A stretch of 30,798 nt of DNA from DATJFH01 sp035495815 (GTDB lineage Bacteria; Acidobacteriota; Terriglobia; Bryobacterales; Bryobacteraceae). The notes beneath the pieces were generated by a model. The model had not been told where the DNA came from. It saw only the letters and a list, made by a program, of their open reading frames with translations, and ran no database searches. The DNA is taken from NCBI GenBank assembly GCA_035495815.1, contig DATJFH010000256.1:1-30798 (forward strand). The letters are read 5' to 3'. Position numbers and translations under genes: made by a program. This document shows, in pieces, positions 14,743 to 23,341 of the stretch; position 1 is the first letter of the stretch; every line of letters begins with the position of its first letter.

Positions 14743-17700
14743 ATGTCAGTCATGCGAAGCGGATTCGGTTCGACGGTGTGTCGCTGTCTGTTCCTGTCGC
14801 TGGAGACCGCCTTCGCGCTGGCCCAGGCGCAGGATCCTCCCCCGCGTTGGCTGCCTGAATCGGATCCGTCCCTGCGTCCTGGCGGCAGCATTCCGTCGCT
14901 GCCGGCCCGCCAGCGCAAGGGCGGGCGGTCACGTGAGCCGATCATCACTACTTTCGCCGGCACGGACTGGATCTTTCAGGGCGACGGCGCTCCCGCTCTG
15001 AGCGCGCCGCTTTCCCAGGTGGATCAACTGGCCTTCGACACGAGCGGAAGGCTCCTGATCGCCGATCCAGGCAATCACATGATCGCGCGTCTCGATCCGG
15101 ACGGCTCTCTCTCAGTGCTGGCCGGCAACGGCATCCCGGGCTTTTCCGGGAACGGCGGGCAGGCTCGCGACGCATCGCTGTTTCTGCCGGAGGCGGCGGT
15201 GATGGACGGCGCCGGGAATCTGTTCATCGCGGATTGGGGAAATAACGTCATCCGGCGTGTCACCCCGGCCGGTATTATTTCGAACTATGCCGGAAACGGG
15301 AAGCGCGGTTTCTCCGGCGACGGCGGACCGGCAACCAGCGCGACTCTCAACCAGCCCAGCGGCCTGGCGCTCGACCGCGCCGGCAACCTCTACGTCGCCG
15401 ATTTCGGCAACGCCCGCATCCGGAAGATTGCGCGCGACGGGTCCATCTCGACTTATGCGGGGAACGGGCAAGCTGTTTTCTCAGGCGACGGTGGACCGGC
15501 CACGCAGGCGGGCATGCGGCCCCATCGAGGCCTTGCAGTCGACGCCGATGGCAGCCTTTACTTTTCCGATTTCGGCAACAACCGCATCCGGAAGATCGCT
15601 CCCGACGGCCGGATCAGCGTCTATGCCGGCGCCGGAGGGGTTCTCTCTTCGGGAGACGGAGGGCCTGCGGCGCAGGCGGACATCGGCGCTCCCCTGGGGC
15701 TGGCTCTCGATGCGGACGGCAATCTCTATGTCGCGGAGTTCGCCAACTTCCGTGTGCGCCGGATTGCGCGGAATGGCGTGATCACTACCGTAGCCGGCGG
15801 GTCGGCGCCGGGTTTCGCGGGCGACGGCGGTCCGGCGGTGGAGGCAAGACTGTCGGGCCCGGTTGGCGTGGGAGTGGATGCTTCCGGGGCTATCTACATC
15901 GCCGACGCAGGGAACGGGCGGATCCGCCGCGTGGACCGCGCCGGACGCATCGCGACGGTAGCGGGCAGCGGCGGATACCGCAACGCCGCCGATGGAACGC
16001 CGGCCAGCACGGCGTTCCTCTCCGACCCGGAGGGAATCGCATTCGACGGGAATGGCAATCTGCTGGTCTCGGACGCGGGCAATTACCGGCTCCGCGTGAT
16101 CGACCGCGGGGGGGCATTCCGCACCGTCGCCGGCAGCGGGCTGCGGGGATGCTGCCTGGCGGGGCCCGCGCTGGACGATATTCTCGGTTATCCCTCCGGC
16201 ATTGTCGCCGACGGACGCGGCGACATATTCTTCTCCGACACCTTGAGCTATCGCGTGCGCCGGCTCTCGGCGGATGGCACGATTTCGACCTACGCAGGCA
16301 ACGGGTCGCCCGGGTTCAGCGGCGATGGTGGACAGGCGACCCAGGCAAGACTGGCGGCTCCCTACGGACTTGCGCTCGACCGCGACGGCAATCTCTACAT
16401 CGCCGACACGCAGAATCATCGCGTGCGGCGCGTAGCGCCGGACGGCACGATCACCACCTTCGCGGGCGACGGACAACCGCGCTTCGCGGGCGACGGCGGG
16501 GCTGCCGTGGACGCGTCGCTGCGCAGTCCGAACTCGATGCTCGTGGACCGGGAAGGCAATGTTCTGATCGCGGACCTGGACAACAACCGCATCCGCTCCG
16601 TCTCGCCCGGCGGCGTGATCAGTACTCTGGCAGGTTCCGGGAAGGCGGAATCGAGCGGCGACGGAGGTTCCGCAATCGAAGCCGGACTCCACGGGCCGGC
16701 CGACATGGCGATGGATGCGGCCGGCAATTTGTTCGTGGCCGAGCTGTTCGGCAATCGAGTGCGCCGCATCGGCACGGACGGCACGATATCGACGGTCGCG
16801 GGAAACGGGAGAGCGGGCTATTCAGGCGACGGAGGTCCGGCGACGGACGCGTCGCTCAATCAGCCGGTCGACATTGCGCTCGACGGGCGCGGGAATCTGT
16901 TCATCGCCGACGCCGGCAACAATCGTATTCGGGTGGTTCCCGCCGCCGCGCCGGCTTTCGACCCTGCCAGCCCGCCGCTTCGGTTCGCGGCCAGTTCGGG
17001 CGGAGCGCTCCCTCCTGCACAGAGATTAACTCTCGGGGCGTCAACTACGGGCGTCGGCTTCTCCGTTTCGGCCACGAGCGAGCAGGGCGACTGGCTACAG
17101 GCGAGCCCGCTCGAAGGAGCCACGCCGCGCCTGCTCGAGGTAACCGCCGATCCGGCCGGTCTCGTCCCTGGAATTTACCGCGGCCGGGTCCGGATTCTGA
17201 TGGTGGACGCCCTGCCCCCGGTAAGGGAGATACCGGTCGAATTCACCGTCAGCCCCGCCGTGGCGCCGCAACTGAGCATCGATAAACCAAGCCTGTCGTT
17301 TCCCATTCCGCTGGGAGCGGGCGCGGGCAGCCAGACGTTCACCGTTTCCAACACGGGCAGCGGTGCGTTCCCATTCGAGGCGTCGGCGAGCGTGAGTTCC
17401 GGAGCCGGCTGGCTCTCTGTTTCGCCGGCGTCGGGCCTGGTGACACCGAAGTCGCCCGCACTGCTGACGGTGACGGCGAATCCGGCCGGACTGGCGCCGG
17501 GGGCCTATTCCGGGAAGGTTACCGTCTCCGACGGCAGCGGCGAATCGCAGACGGTGCTGGTGAAGCTGCTGGTCAGCGCCCTGGACCGGGCAGTGCTTCT
17601 TTCGCAGACCGGGTTGACGTTCACGGCGGTGGCCGGCGGAGGAGCCCCGCCGCCGCAATCCTTCGCGGTGCTCAACACCGGCAGGGGTCTGGTGAACTGG

Positions 17701-19326
17701 CGAGCTTCGACCTCCACACTGGGAAGGGGACGGGGCTGGCTGTCGGTCTCCACGGCCCAGGGCGGAAGCGACGCGGCATCCGGCTTGGTGCCCGGCGTGG
17801 AGGTCCGCGTCAATGCCGCCGGACTCGATCCAGGAGGATATTACGGCCAGATCCGCATCGACGCGCCTGGCGCCGCCAACACGCCGCAGTCCGTCACCGT
17901 TTTCCTGGAGGTGCTGCCGCCCGGCGGAAACCCGGGACCGGCTGTCGAGCCGAGCGAGCTGATCTTCAACGGCGTGGCCGGCGAGGCTTCGCCGGGGTCG
18001 AAGGAGATACAGCTCTACAACCTGACCGGAGCGGAGATTACCTATCGGTCCAAATCCATCACGGAGAACGGCGGAGACTGGCTGGTGTATCTGCCCCGCG
18101 ACGCCAGGGTGCGTCCGGAGCGTCCCAACCGCATCGTGGTACAGCCCGTCACCGGGTCTTTACAGCCCGGAGTCTACCGCGGCAGCCTGGCGCTGCAGTT
18201 TTCCGACGGCAATGTACGGAACGTGAGCCTGGTGTACATCGTTTCGCCCGCCTCGGCGAGCACGGCCGGGGCGCGCGCCGAAGAAGTCTGCACGCCTTCG
18301 ACTCTCGTTCCGGCGCTCTCGTCGCTCGGTCAGGCCTTCAGTGTGTCGGCGGGCTGGCCGGTGGCCCTGGTGGCGGAAGTCCGCGACGATTGTGGCGCGC
18401 CCGTCGACTCGGGCGAGGTGGTCGCGACCTTCACCAACGGAGATCCGCCGCAGCGCTTCACCTCGCTCAAGAACGGAATCTGGCACGGCACCTGGCGGAC
18501 GGGCGCAAGTTCACTGTCGGACGTAACCATCCGGCTCCAGGCAGTGGACCGCCGGAATCTGCGCGGTGTGCGCGAAGTGCGGGGAGGGTTGCGCTCGCTG
18601 CAGGAACTTCCGGTGATCAGCGCCGGCGCGGTGGTCAGCGCGGCCAGCTTCGAGCCGTACGTCCCGCTGGCGCCGGGCGCGCGGGTGTCGATCTCCGGCG
18701 ACCGCCTGGCGGAGGTTCAGATTGAAGCCTCCACGGTTCCCCTGCCCACGGACCTGGCCGGAACCGAGGTACTCATCGCCGGACAACTGATGCCGCTGGT
18801 CAGCGTGAGCGAGAAGCGGATCGAGGCGATTGTTCCGTATGGAGTGGAAGTCAACACGACCCATCAAATCCTGGTCCAGCGGGGCGTCACCTTGTCCCAG
18901 CCCGCGCCGGTGGACATGGCGGCCGCGCAACCCGCGATCTTTTTCGCGGCCTCGTCCGCTCAGACCCAGGGAAGAATCTTCGTGCTGCGCGCCGAAGCGG
19001 GCCAGCAACTGGCGACGGCGGCCGCGCCGGCCAAACCCGGTGACAATATCGTGATCCTTTGCGCCGGAGTGGGTGCGGTCGATGCCGCCCAGGACGCGGC
19101 CAGCCCCGGTCCCGAGGCTCCGCGAGCCGCTGCGAGACAGTCCGTGCGGGTCACGATTGGAGGAGCGGAAGCGCCGGTCTCCTTCGCCGGGCTTGCGCCC
19201 GGATTATTAGGCGTCTACCAGGTCGAGGCGAGTGTTCCTGAGGCGGCGTCCAGGGGAGCCGCGATACCGGTAATCCTGCAGGTAGCCGGACAAACCAGCC
19301 CGCCGGCGACGATGGCCATCGAGTGA
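14743..19326 (+). CDS. Giant NHL-repeat / BACON / Solibacter C-terminal domain protein
   Basis: A 1,527-residue exported protein. After a leader (about 1-30) come 12 NHL repeats at about 68-734, then four Ig-like BACON-type domains at about 740-1170 (patterns GWLSVSPASG and LAPGAYSGKVTVSDG). Next is a bacterial Ig-like domain with a probable disulfide (Cys in EEVCTP and RDDCGAP). The C-terminal ~215 residues have the pattern ISAGAVVSAASFEPYVPLAP, IEAIVPYGV, AAQPAIFF and GVYQVEASVP of the Solibacter C-terminal domain (TIGR03437). Such proteins are surface or secreted and are thought to bind ligands; no catalytic motif is seen. Two starts are possible: ATG at 14743 or at 14752. The second lies 12 bases after a -10-like TAGACT (14734-14739). 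Confidence 0.92.
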   Translation: MSVMRSGFGSTVCRCLFLSLETAFALAQAQDPPPRWLPESDPSLRPGGSIPSLPARQRKGGRSREPIITTFAGTDWIFQGDGAPALSAPLSQVDQLAFDTSGRLLIADPGNHMIARLDPDGSLSVLAGNGIPGFSGNGGQARDASLFLPEAAVMDGAGNLFIADWGNNVIRRVTPAGIISNYAGNGKRGFSGDGGPATSATLNQPSGLALDRAGNLYVADFGNARIRKIARDGSISTYAGNGQAVFSGDGGPATQAGMRPHRGLAVDADGSLYFSDFGNNRIRKIAPDGRISVYAGAGGVLSSGDGGPAAQADIGAPLGLALDADGNLYVAEFANFRVRRIARNGVITTVAGGSAPGFAGDGGPAVEARLSGPVGVGVDASGAIYIADAGNGRIRRVDRAGRIATVAGSGGYRNAADGTPASTAFLSDPEGIAFDGNGNLLVSDAGNYRLRVIDRGGAFRTVAGSGLRGCCLAGPALDDILGYPSGIVADGRGDIFFSDTLSYRVRRLSADGTISTYAGNGSPGFSGDGGQATQARLAAPYGLALDRDGNLYIADTQNHRVRRVAPDGTITTFAGDGQPRFAGDGGAAVDASLRSPNSMLVDREGNVLIADLDNNRIRSVSPGGVISTLAGSGKAESSGDGGSAIEAGLHGPADMAMDAAGNLFVAELFGNRVRRIGTDGTISTVAGNGRAGYSGDGGPATDASLNQPVDIALDGRGNLFIADAGNNRIRVVPAAAPAFDPASPPLRFAASSGGALPPAQRLTLGASTTGVGFSVSATSEQGDWLQASPLEGATPRLLEVTADPAGLVPGIYRGRVRILMVDALPPVREIPVEFTVSPAVAPQLSIDKPSLSFPIPLGAGAGSQTFTVSNTGSGAFPFEASASVSSGAGWLSVSPASGLVTPKSPALLTVTANPAGLAPGAYSGKVTVSDGSGESQTVLVKLLVSALDRAVLLSQTGLTFTAVAGGGAPPPQSFAVLNTGRGLVNWRASTSTLGRGRGWLSVSTAQGGSDAASGLVPGVEVRVNAAGLDPGGYYGQIRIDAPGAANTPQSVTVFLEVLPPGGNPGPAVEPSELIFNGVAGEASPGSKEIQLYNLTGAEITYRSKSITENGGDWLVYLPRDARVRPERPNRIVVQPVTGSLQPGVYRGSLALQFSDGNVRNVSLVYIVSPASASTAGARAEEVCTPSTLVPALSSLGQAFSVSAGWPVALVAEVRDDCGAPVDSGEVVATFTNGDPPQRFTSLKNGIWHGTWRTGASSLSDVTIRLQAVDRRNLRGVREVRGGLRSLQELPVISAGAVVSAASFEPYVPLAPGARVSISGDRLAEVQIEASTVPLPTDLAGTEVLIAGQLMPLVSVSEKRIEAIVPYGVEVNTTHQILVQRGVTLSQPAPVDMAAAQPAIFFAASSAQTQGRIFVLRAEAGQQLATAAAPAKPGDNIVILCAGVGAVDAAQDAASPGPEAPRAAARQSVRVTIGGAEAPVSFAGLAPGLLGVYQVEASVPEAASRGAAIPVILQVAGQTSPPATMAIE
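14944..16944 (+). repeat. Twelve tandem NHL repeats (~168 bp units)
   Basis: Twelve consecutive units of 55-61 residues, most of them exactly 56, share the pattern 'GxGxxGFSGDGGPAt-A-L--P-GLalD--GNLYVAD--NnRIRrI--DG-IsTyAG'. Repeats 7 and 8 are the most diverged: the GDGG turn is lost and repeat 8 has GCCLAG instead. Twelve blades suit two six-bladed propellers. The unit is a coding repeat and the DNA copies are diverged, so it is not recent amplification. Confidence 0.93.
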
Positions 19327-19335
19327 CCTGCGCTC

Positions 19336-20103
19336 TTACCGGATCGGTGAAAACGGCATTGGACGCAAGATCGAATTGCTGATATTCGACACGATCTCCG
19401 GATCCGTCAAGCCCGGCGTGGCTCTCAGCTTCTGCCACTCCGGATCGGCGGCGAACGTCTTCCATACTTTGTCGCGCGCAGCCAGGTCGTCGTAGGCCAG
19501 CATGTAGGTCAGGTTCGGCAGGTTCCGCCCGACCAGCGTCTCGCCGAAGAAAACCGGAAGCATTCCGCAGCGCCGGAAGATCTTGATCTCGGCTTCGTCG
19601 AACATCTTGATTTTCCTCTTCGACGCCTTGACGTTATTCGACTCGTAAGTTCGCAGTTCGAAGATTCGCGGGGCCCGTTTCGAATCTCCGGGAGGTACTT
19701 CGATATTCGGAATGCTGTCGAACGCGCGCAGCACGGAATTTTCCATCCGGATATAGCTCAGCTCCATCATGGAATTGTATTCGTCCGCGCCTTTCTGGAA
19801 TTCCTTGTCCTGGCCCATCTTGTCCAGGGCGGCTTCCAGCGCGGCTATGCCCGGATAACTGGTCAGCGACAGGATGAACGGGCCCTGTTCCGCCACTAAA
19901 TTATTGAAGAATCCCATCGGGCCAGCCCCGGCCCGTTGCGCTGCCGGGAGATAGATTCTTCCCAGGTAGTCCGTGGTCCGTTGAATTTGGCCGCTGTTGC
20001 GCATGCGGTAATAACGAAGCTCAAAGATCGCGTTTTTCATAGGAGCGCCGGCCGCCGGCACGCTCAAGGCGGCTGCAGCGGTGATCAGGTCTCGACGTTT
20101 CAT
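19336..20103 (-). CDS. NIPSNAP family protein, Tat-exported
   Basis: A 255-residue protein with two ferredoxin-like NIPSNAP halves. The first starts at FELRYYRMRNSGQIQRTTDY and the second at FELRTYESNNVKASKRKIKM, each followed by a beta strand ending in a tyrosine/leucine-rich region (ILSLTSYPG; LTYMLAYDDLAARDKVWKTF). The leader MKRRDLITAAAALSVPAAGA is twin-arginine like. I start it at 20103 because GGAG lies six bases upstream; a longer reading to 20148 adds a Cys-rich leader with no signal. NIPSNAP domains resemble dimeric alpha-beta-barrel proteins, and their bacterial function is unknown. The gene is convergent with the NHL gene (9 bp apart) and divergent from the sphingolipid-type operon. 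Confidence 0.9.
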   Translation of the reverse strand: MKRRDLITAAAALSVPAAGAPMKNAIFELRYYRMRNSGQIQRTTDYLGRIYLPAAQRAGAGPMGFFNNLVAEQGPFILSLTSYPGIAALEAALDKMGQDKEFQKGADEYNSMMELSYIRMENSVLRAFDSIPNIEVPPGDSKRAPRIFELRTYESNNVKASKRKIKMFDEAEIKIFRRCGMLPVFFGETLVGRNLPNLTYMLAYDDLAARDKVWKTFAADPEWQKLRATPGLTDPEIVSNISNSILRPMPFSPIR

Positions 20104-20248
20104 AGGGTTCTCCACTTTACAACAATTCCGGCAGTCATGCTGCAACAATCGAGAAGTGGGGAAACGCTGCCGACGGTGCCTTCAGTCTCCGAGGGCCCGC
20201 GGCGATTTCCGCTATCGCTTCGGGTTATCGGTAGCCCTCAAAAGCCTT

Positions 20249-20277
20249 GTCGCGGAGCACTCTCTTTTCGCCGCGAC
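20249..20277 (+). other. Perfect 7-bp inverted repeat upstream of the epimerase gene
   Basis: GTCGCGG (20249-20255) and CCGCGAC (20271-20277) are perfect inverted repeats around a 15-base AT-richer loop. The structure lies just before a -10-like TAGAAT (20284-20289) and 36 bp before the ATG. It could be a protein-binding operator for the lipid operon or a chance GC-rich palindrome. Confidence 0.35.
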
Positions 20278-20313
20278 CGGAAGTAGAATAGGGGACCGGC
20301 GATTTTGGACAAA

Positions 20314-21336
20314 ATGGATCCATCGAGCACCAGAAACCTGCGCGGAGTGACGACTTTAGTTACCGGGGCCACCGGCTTCATCGGAAGCCATCTGGTAGAA
20401 CGCCTGCTGGCGGAAGGCGCGAGTGTCCGATGCCTGTTGCGGCCGTCCAGCCCGCGGGGGGGCGCCGCCCGCCATCTTCCACCGCAGGGCGCAAGACCAG
20501 TGCTGGGCGATCTGATCAGCCGCGCCGGCCTCGAGGAATCGCTCGAGGGCGTGGACATCGTGTTCCACCTGGCCGGCGTCACCAAGGGACTGCGGCCCTC
20601 CGATTACTACGCGGGAAACGTACAGGCGGCGCAGAATCTGATCGATGCGATGGCCGGCAGCGGAGCCTACCTGATTCACGTGAGCAGCCTGGCGGCGATG
20701 GGTCCCAGCCCCGACGCTGTCCCTTTACGCGAAGACGCCGCGCCAGCGCCGCTCACCCTGTACGGGAAGTCGAAGCTGCAAGGGGAGCAGGCCGTTCGGC
20801 GGTCGGCGCTGTCGGGCCGCGCCACCATCATCCGCCCCCCGGTGGTTTATGGACCACGTGACGTGGACGTCTTCCGGATCTTCAAAGCGGCCGCCGGCGG
20901 CGTCATGCTGAAGATCGGCCGGCCGGAAAGCTATTTCAGCTTCATCCACGTCGCCGATCTGGTGGACGGGCTGATCGGGGCCGCGCAACGTCCTGCCTCC
21001 GCAGGCCGGACTTACTTCCTGTCCAATCCGTCGCCGGTATCCTGGACGGAGTTCAGCTCCATCGCGGCCGCGGTCATGGTCCGTAAGCTGCGCACTTTCG
21101 CCGCGCCCGCATGGGCCGCCTATCTTGCGGGCGCGTCGGCCGAAGTCCTGGCGCGGCTTACCGGCCGCCCGGGCATTCTCTCCCGCGACAAGATCGTCGA
21201 CGCCCGCCAGCGCTATTGGATCTGCGATCCGTCCCGGGCTGCCGCCGAGTTGGGGTTCCGCGCGCATACCGCCCTGCGGGAGGGCATTGCCGCAACGCTC
21301 GAATGGTATCGCCACGAACGATGGCTGAGTTACTGA
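20314..21336 (+). CDS. NAD(P)-dependent epimerase/SDR, candidate 3-ketosphinganine reductase (CerR-like)
   Basis: A 340-residue extended short-chain dehydrogenase. The Rossmann motif TLVTGATGFIGSHLVERL lies at 14-31, the cofactor-side block DIVFHLAGVTKG at 81-92, catalytic Ser124/Ser125 in IHVSSLAAMG, and the YxxxK pair Tyr150/Lys154 in LYGKSKLQGE. The closest familiar families are 3-beta-HSD and NAD-dependent epimerases. Ketosphinganine reductases of bacterial ceramide operons (CerR type) belong to this group, and the downstream SPT-like and bCerS-like genes support that role here. The ATG at 20314 is preferred to a TTG at 20305. Its end overlaps the next gene by 16 bp. Family confidence is high; substrate confidence is moderate. 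Confidence 0.85.
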   Translation: MDPSSTRNLRGVTTLVTGATGFIGSHLVERLLAEGASVRCLLRPSSPRGGAARHLPPQGARPVLGDLISRAGLEESLEGVDIVFHLAGVTKGLRPSDYYAGNVQAAQNLIDAMAGSGAYLIHVSSLAAMGPSPDAVPLREDAAPAPLTLYGKSKLQGEQAVRRSALSGRATIIRPPVVYGPRDVDVFRIFKAAAGGVMLKIGRPESYFSFIHVADLVDGLIGAAQRPASAGRTYFLSNPSPVSWTEFSSIAAAVMVRKLRTFAAPAWAAYLAGASAEVLARLTGRPGILSRDKIVDARQRYWICDPSRAAAELGFRAHTALREGIAATLEWYRHERWLSY

Positions 21337-22211
21337 AGACCCGGCGTCCGGACTTGTGGCCGATCGATAAAACGATCCTGGCCTGGTTCGCCGCAAGCTC
21401 CCTGCTGGACCTGTTCTGCTGGCGGAAACTCCCTAACCCCTGGGAGCCGCAGGCCGTTCACCTGGCGGGGGCAATGCTCATCCTGCTGGCGATCCGCCGG
21501 CCCGGCAGCAACGCCGCGCAGGTTTTCCGACACTGGTATCCGGTCTTTTATGTTTTCTATTGCTACAAAGAGATGAGCCTGATTATCCCCGCCCTGCGGA
21601 GCAGCACCGCGGACGCGGCGCTGGCCGGTATCGATCTGGCCTTCTGGGGGGCCCATCCCACCGTGTGGCTGGAGCGCATCAGCAGTCCCGCGCTCACGGA
21701 GATTCTGCAGATCGCATACTCCGGATTCGTTCCGGTGGTCCTGATGGTGGGATTCATCTTATGGGGCCAAAAGCGGTATCGTGAGTTCCGTTACTATGCC
21801 TTTCTCATTCCGCTGGGATTTTTGGTCTCCTATGTGGGATACTTGCTGGTTCCGGCACGGGGGCCCCGATTTCTGCTGCATCACCTGCAACACTTCGAGC
21901 TAAGAGGACTGTTCTTATTCAATTGGCTGCAGTCTACCCTGGACCGAATCGAATCCGCGCACTATGATTGCTTCCCGAGCGGGCACACCGAAATGACCAT
22001 TCTGGCGTGTTGGGGCTGCCGGATGATTTCGCCGAAACTTTTCCGTGTGATGTTCGTTTACACTTTGAGCATCATTTTTGCTACAGTTTACCTACGTTAT
22101 CATTACACGGTTGATGTTCTGGCGGGTATCGCAGTGGCTGTCGTTCTGATACTTACGGCGCCTCGGGTATACCGTGCCCTCGGCGGAGACAGAAGTCAAG
22201 AGGCTGGTTAG
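21321..22211 (+). CDS. PAP2_3-type membrane phosphatase/phosphotransferase (Aur1-like motifs)
   Basis: A 296-residue integral membrane protein with about six hydrophobic segments (for example IPLGFLVSYVGYLLVP, ILQIAYSGFVPVVLMVGFIL, LAGIAVAVVLILTA). The three PAP2 motifs are present in PAP2_3 form: PARGPRF at 178-184, DCFPSGHTEM at 216-225, and YLRYHYTVDVLAG at 257-269 with His261 and Asp265. The catalytic site would be His222, His261 and Asp265. This branch includes inositol-phosphorylceramide synthases of the Aur1 type, which move a phospho-head group from a phospholipid to ceramide. In an operon with SPT- and ceramide-synthase-like genes it is a candidate ceramide head-group enzyme; a lipid phosphatase is the alternative. 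It overlaps both neighbours. Confidence 0.87.
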   Translation: MAELLKTRRPDLWPIDKTILAWFAASSLLDLFCWRKLPNPWEPQAVHLAGAMLILLAIRRPGSNAAQVFRHWYPVFYVFYCYKEMSLIIPALRSSTADAALAGIDLAFWGAHPTVWLERISSPALTEILQIAYSGFVPVVLMVGFILWGQKRYREFRYYAFLIPLGFLVSYVGYLLVPARGPRFLLHHLQHFELRGLFLFNWLQSTLDRIESAHYDCFPSGHTEMTILACWGCRMISPKLFRVMFVYTLSIIFATVYLRYHYTVDVLAGIAVAVVLILTAPRVYRALGGDRSQEAG

Positions 22212-23341
22212 TGGAGGAAGTTACCGTTGTCGGCGCGGAAAATGGCCGGGAGTTGCGACAATTTATCGAGTTCCCCTACCGGCACTACCGGAACGATCCC
22301 TACTGGATACCGCCTCTCCGCATCGCGCAAAAAGACTTGCTCAACAAGAAGAAGCATCCCTTCTATTCTCACGCCGAAACCCGGAACTTCCTGGCAATAC
22401 AGGGTTCGGAGCCCGTGGGAAGGATCTCTGCGATACTCGACCGGAACCAGTTCGCTCCGGACAGTATCGGTTTCTTCGGCTTCTTCGAATCCATCGATTC
22501 CCAGGCGGCGGCAAATGCCCTGTTTGCGTCAGCCTGGAAATGGCTCGAGGCGCGGGGCGCCAAGGCCATGCGCGGGCCGGTCAACCCGTCCACCAACTAC
22601 GAATGCGGATTGCTGGTGGATGGCTTCGATTCAAGCCCGTTCGTCATGATGACCTACAATCCGCCCTACTATTCGAAACTACTGGAAGGCGCGGGACTCA
22701 GGAAAACCAAAGACCTGCTGGCCTATATCACCTCGGCGGAAGCCACAGCCGGAGACAGGGCCATGCGCATCGCCGACAGAGCCATGCGCTCCAGCCACGT
22801 CACCATAAGGCCCATCAACCTCAAGAACTTCGAAGCCGAAGTGAACTCCATCTGGGATATCTACAGCAGCGCCTGGAGCCGGAATTGGGGCTTCGCTCCG
22901 CTGACCCGCGAGGAATTCCGTCTTCTGGCCAAGGACATGAAGGCCATCCTGGCGCCGGACTTCGCTTTGATCGGCGAAATCGGCGGCCGGCCGGTCGGCT
23001 TTGCGCTGGCGATTCCCGATATCAATTTGGCGTTGAAGCCGGCAGGAGGTAATCTATTTCCATTAGGCCTGATCAAGATTCTGTATCATCAGCGCAAGAT
23101 CAGGAGCCTGCGGGTGATGGCGCTGGGCGTGATCGAGGAGTTTCGGACGGCGGGTGTAGCCGCTGGTTTTTACGCAACCTTAATTAAGTCGGCGCGGAGG
23201 CTGGGGTACGGCCAATGCGAGTTCTCTTGGGTGCTCGAAGATAATATACTAATGAATCGCTCTATAGAAAGTTTAGGCGCCCGGCGTTATAAGACCTATC
23301 GCCTTTACGAAGGGACTCATGACTATGCACAGCGGATCTAA
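22211..23341 (+). CDS. GNAT-fold acyltransferase, candidate bacterial ceramide synthase (bCerS-like)
   Basis: A 376-residue protein that starts at GTG, overlapping the PAP2_3 stop as TAGTG. The C-terminal half holds a GNAT core: a strand and acyl-CoA loop at VMALGVIEEFRTAGVAAGFY (about 302-321) and the strand SWVLEDN (339-345) before the terminal ARRYKTYRLYEG. The N-terminal half has the conserved-looking start FPYRHYRNDPYWIPPLR and the block RGPVNPSTNYECGLLVDGFD. This long YghO-like arrangement is larger than simple acetyltransferases. Bacterial ceramide synthases, which N-acylate sphinganine, are GNAT-superfamily proteins, and the next gene looks like serine palmitoyltransferase, so that role is likely. 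The substrate is an inference from context. Confidence 0.82.
   Translation: MEEVTVVGAENGRELRQFIEFPYRHYRNDPYWIPPLRIAQKDLLNKKKHPFYSHAETRNFLAIQGSEPVGRISAILDRNQFAPDSIGFFGFFESIDSQAAANALFASAWKWLEARGAKAMRGPVNPSTNYECGLLVDGFDSSPFVMMTYNPPYYSKLLEGAGLRKTKDLLAYITSAEATAGDRAMRIADRAMRSSHVTIRPINLKNFEAEVNSIWDIYSSAWSRNWGFAPLTREEFRLLAKDMKAILAPDFALIGEIGGRPVGFALAIPDINLALKPAGGNLFPLGLIKILYHQRKIRSLRVMALGVIEEFRTAGVAAGFYATLIKSARRLGYGQCEFSWVLEDNILMNRSIESLGARRYKTYRLYEGTHDYAQRI

Noticed and set aside
15481..16692. Minus-strand open frame of 403 codons inside the NHL gene
   Set aside because: Its apparent repeats mirror the NHL repeats on the coding strand, so it is not an independent gene.
14944..16944. Regular ~168-bp periodicity as a possible CRISPR or satellite repeat
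   Set aside because: The units are coding, in frame and diverged at the DNA level, with no identical repeats and no short unique spacers.
20104..20148. N-terminal extension of the NIPSNAP protein to 20148
   Set aside because: The added residues are a Cys-rich stretch without a signal, while the start at 20103 has a good ribosome-binding site and a twin-arginine leader.
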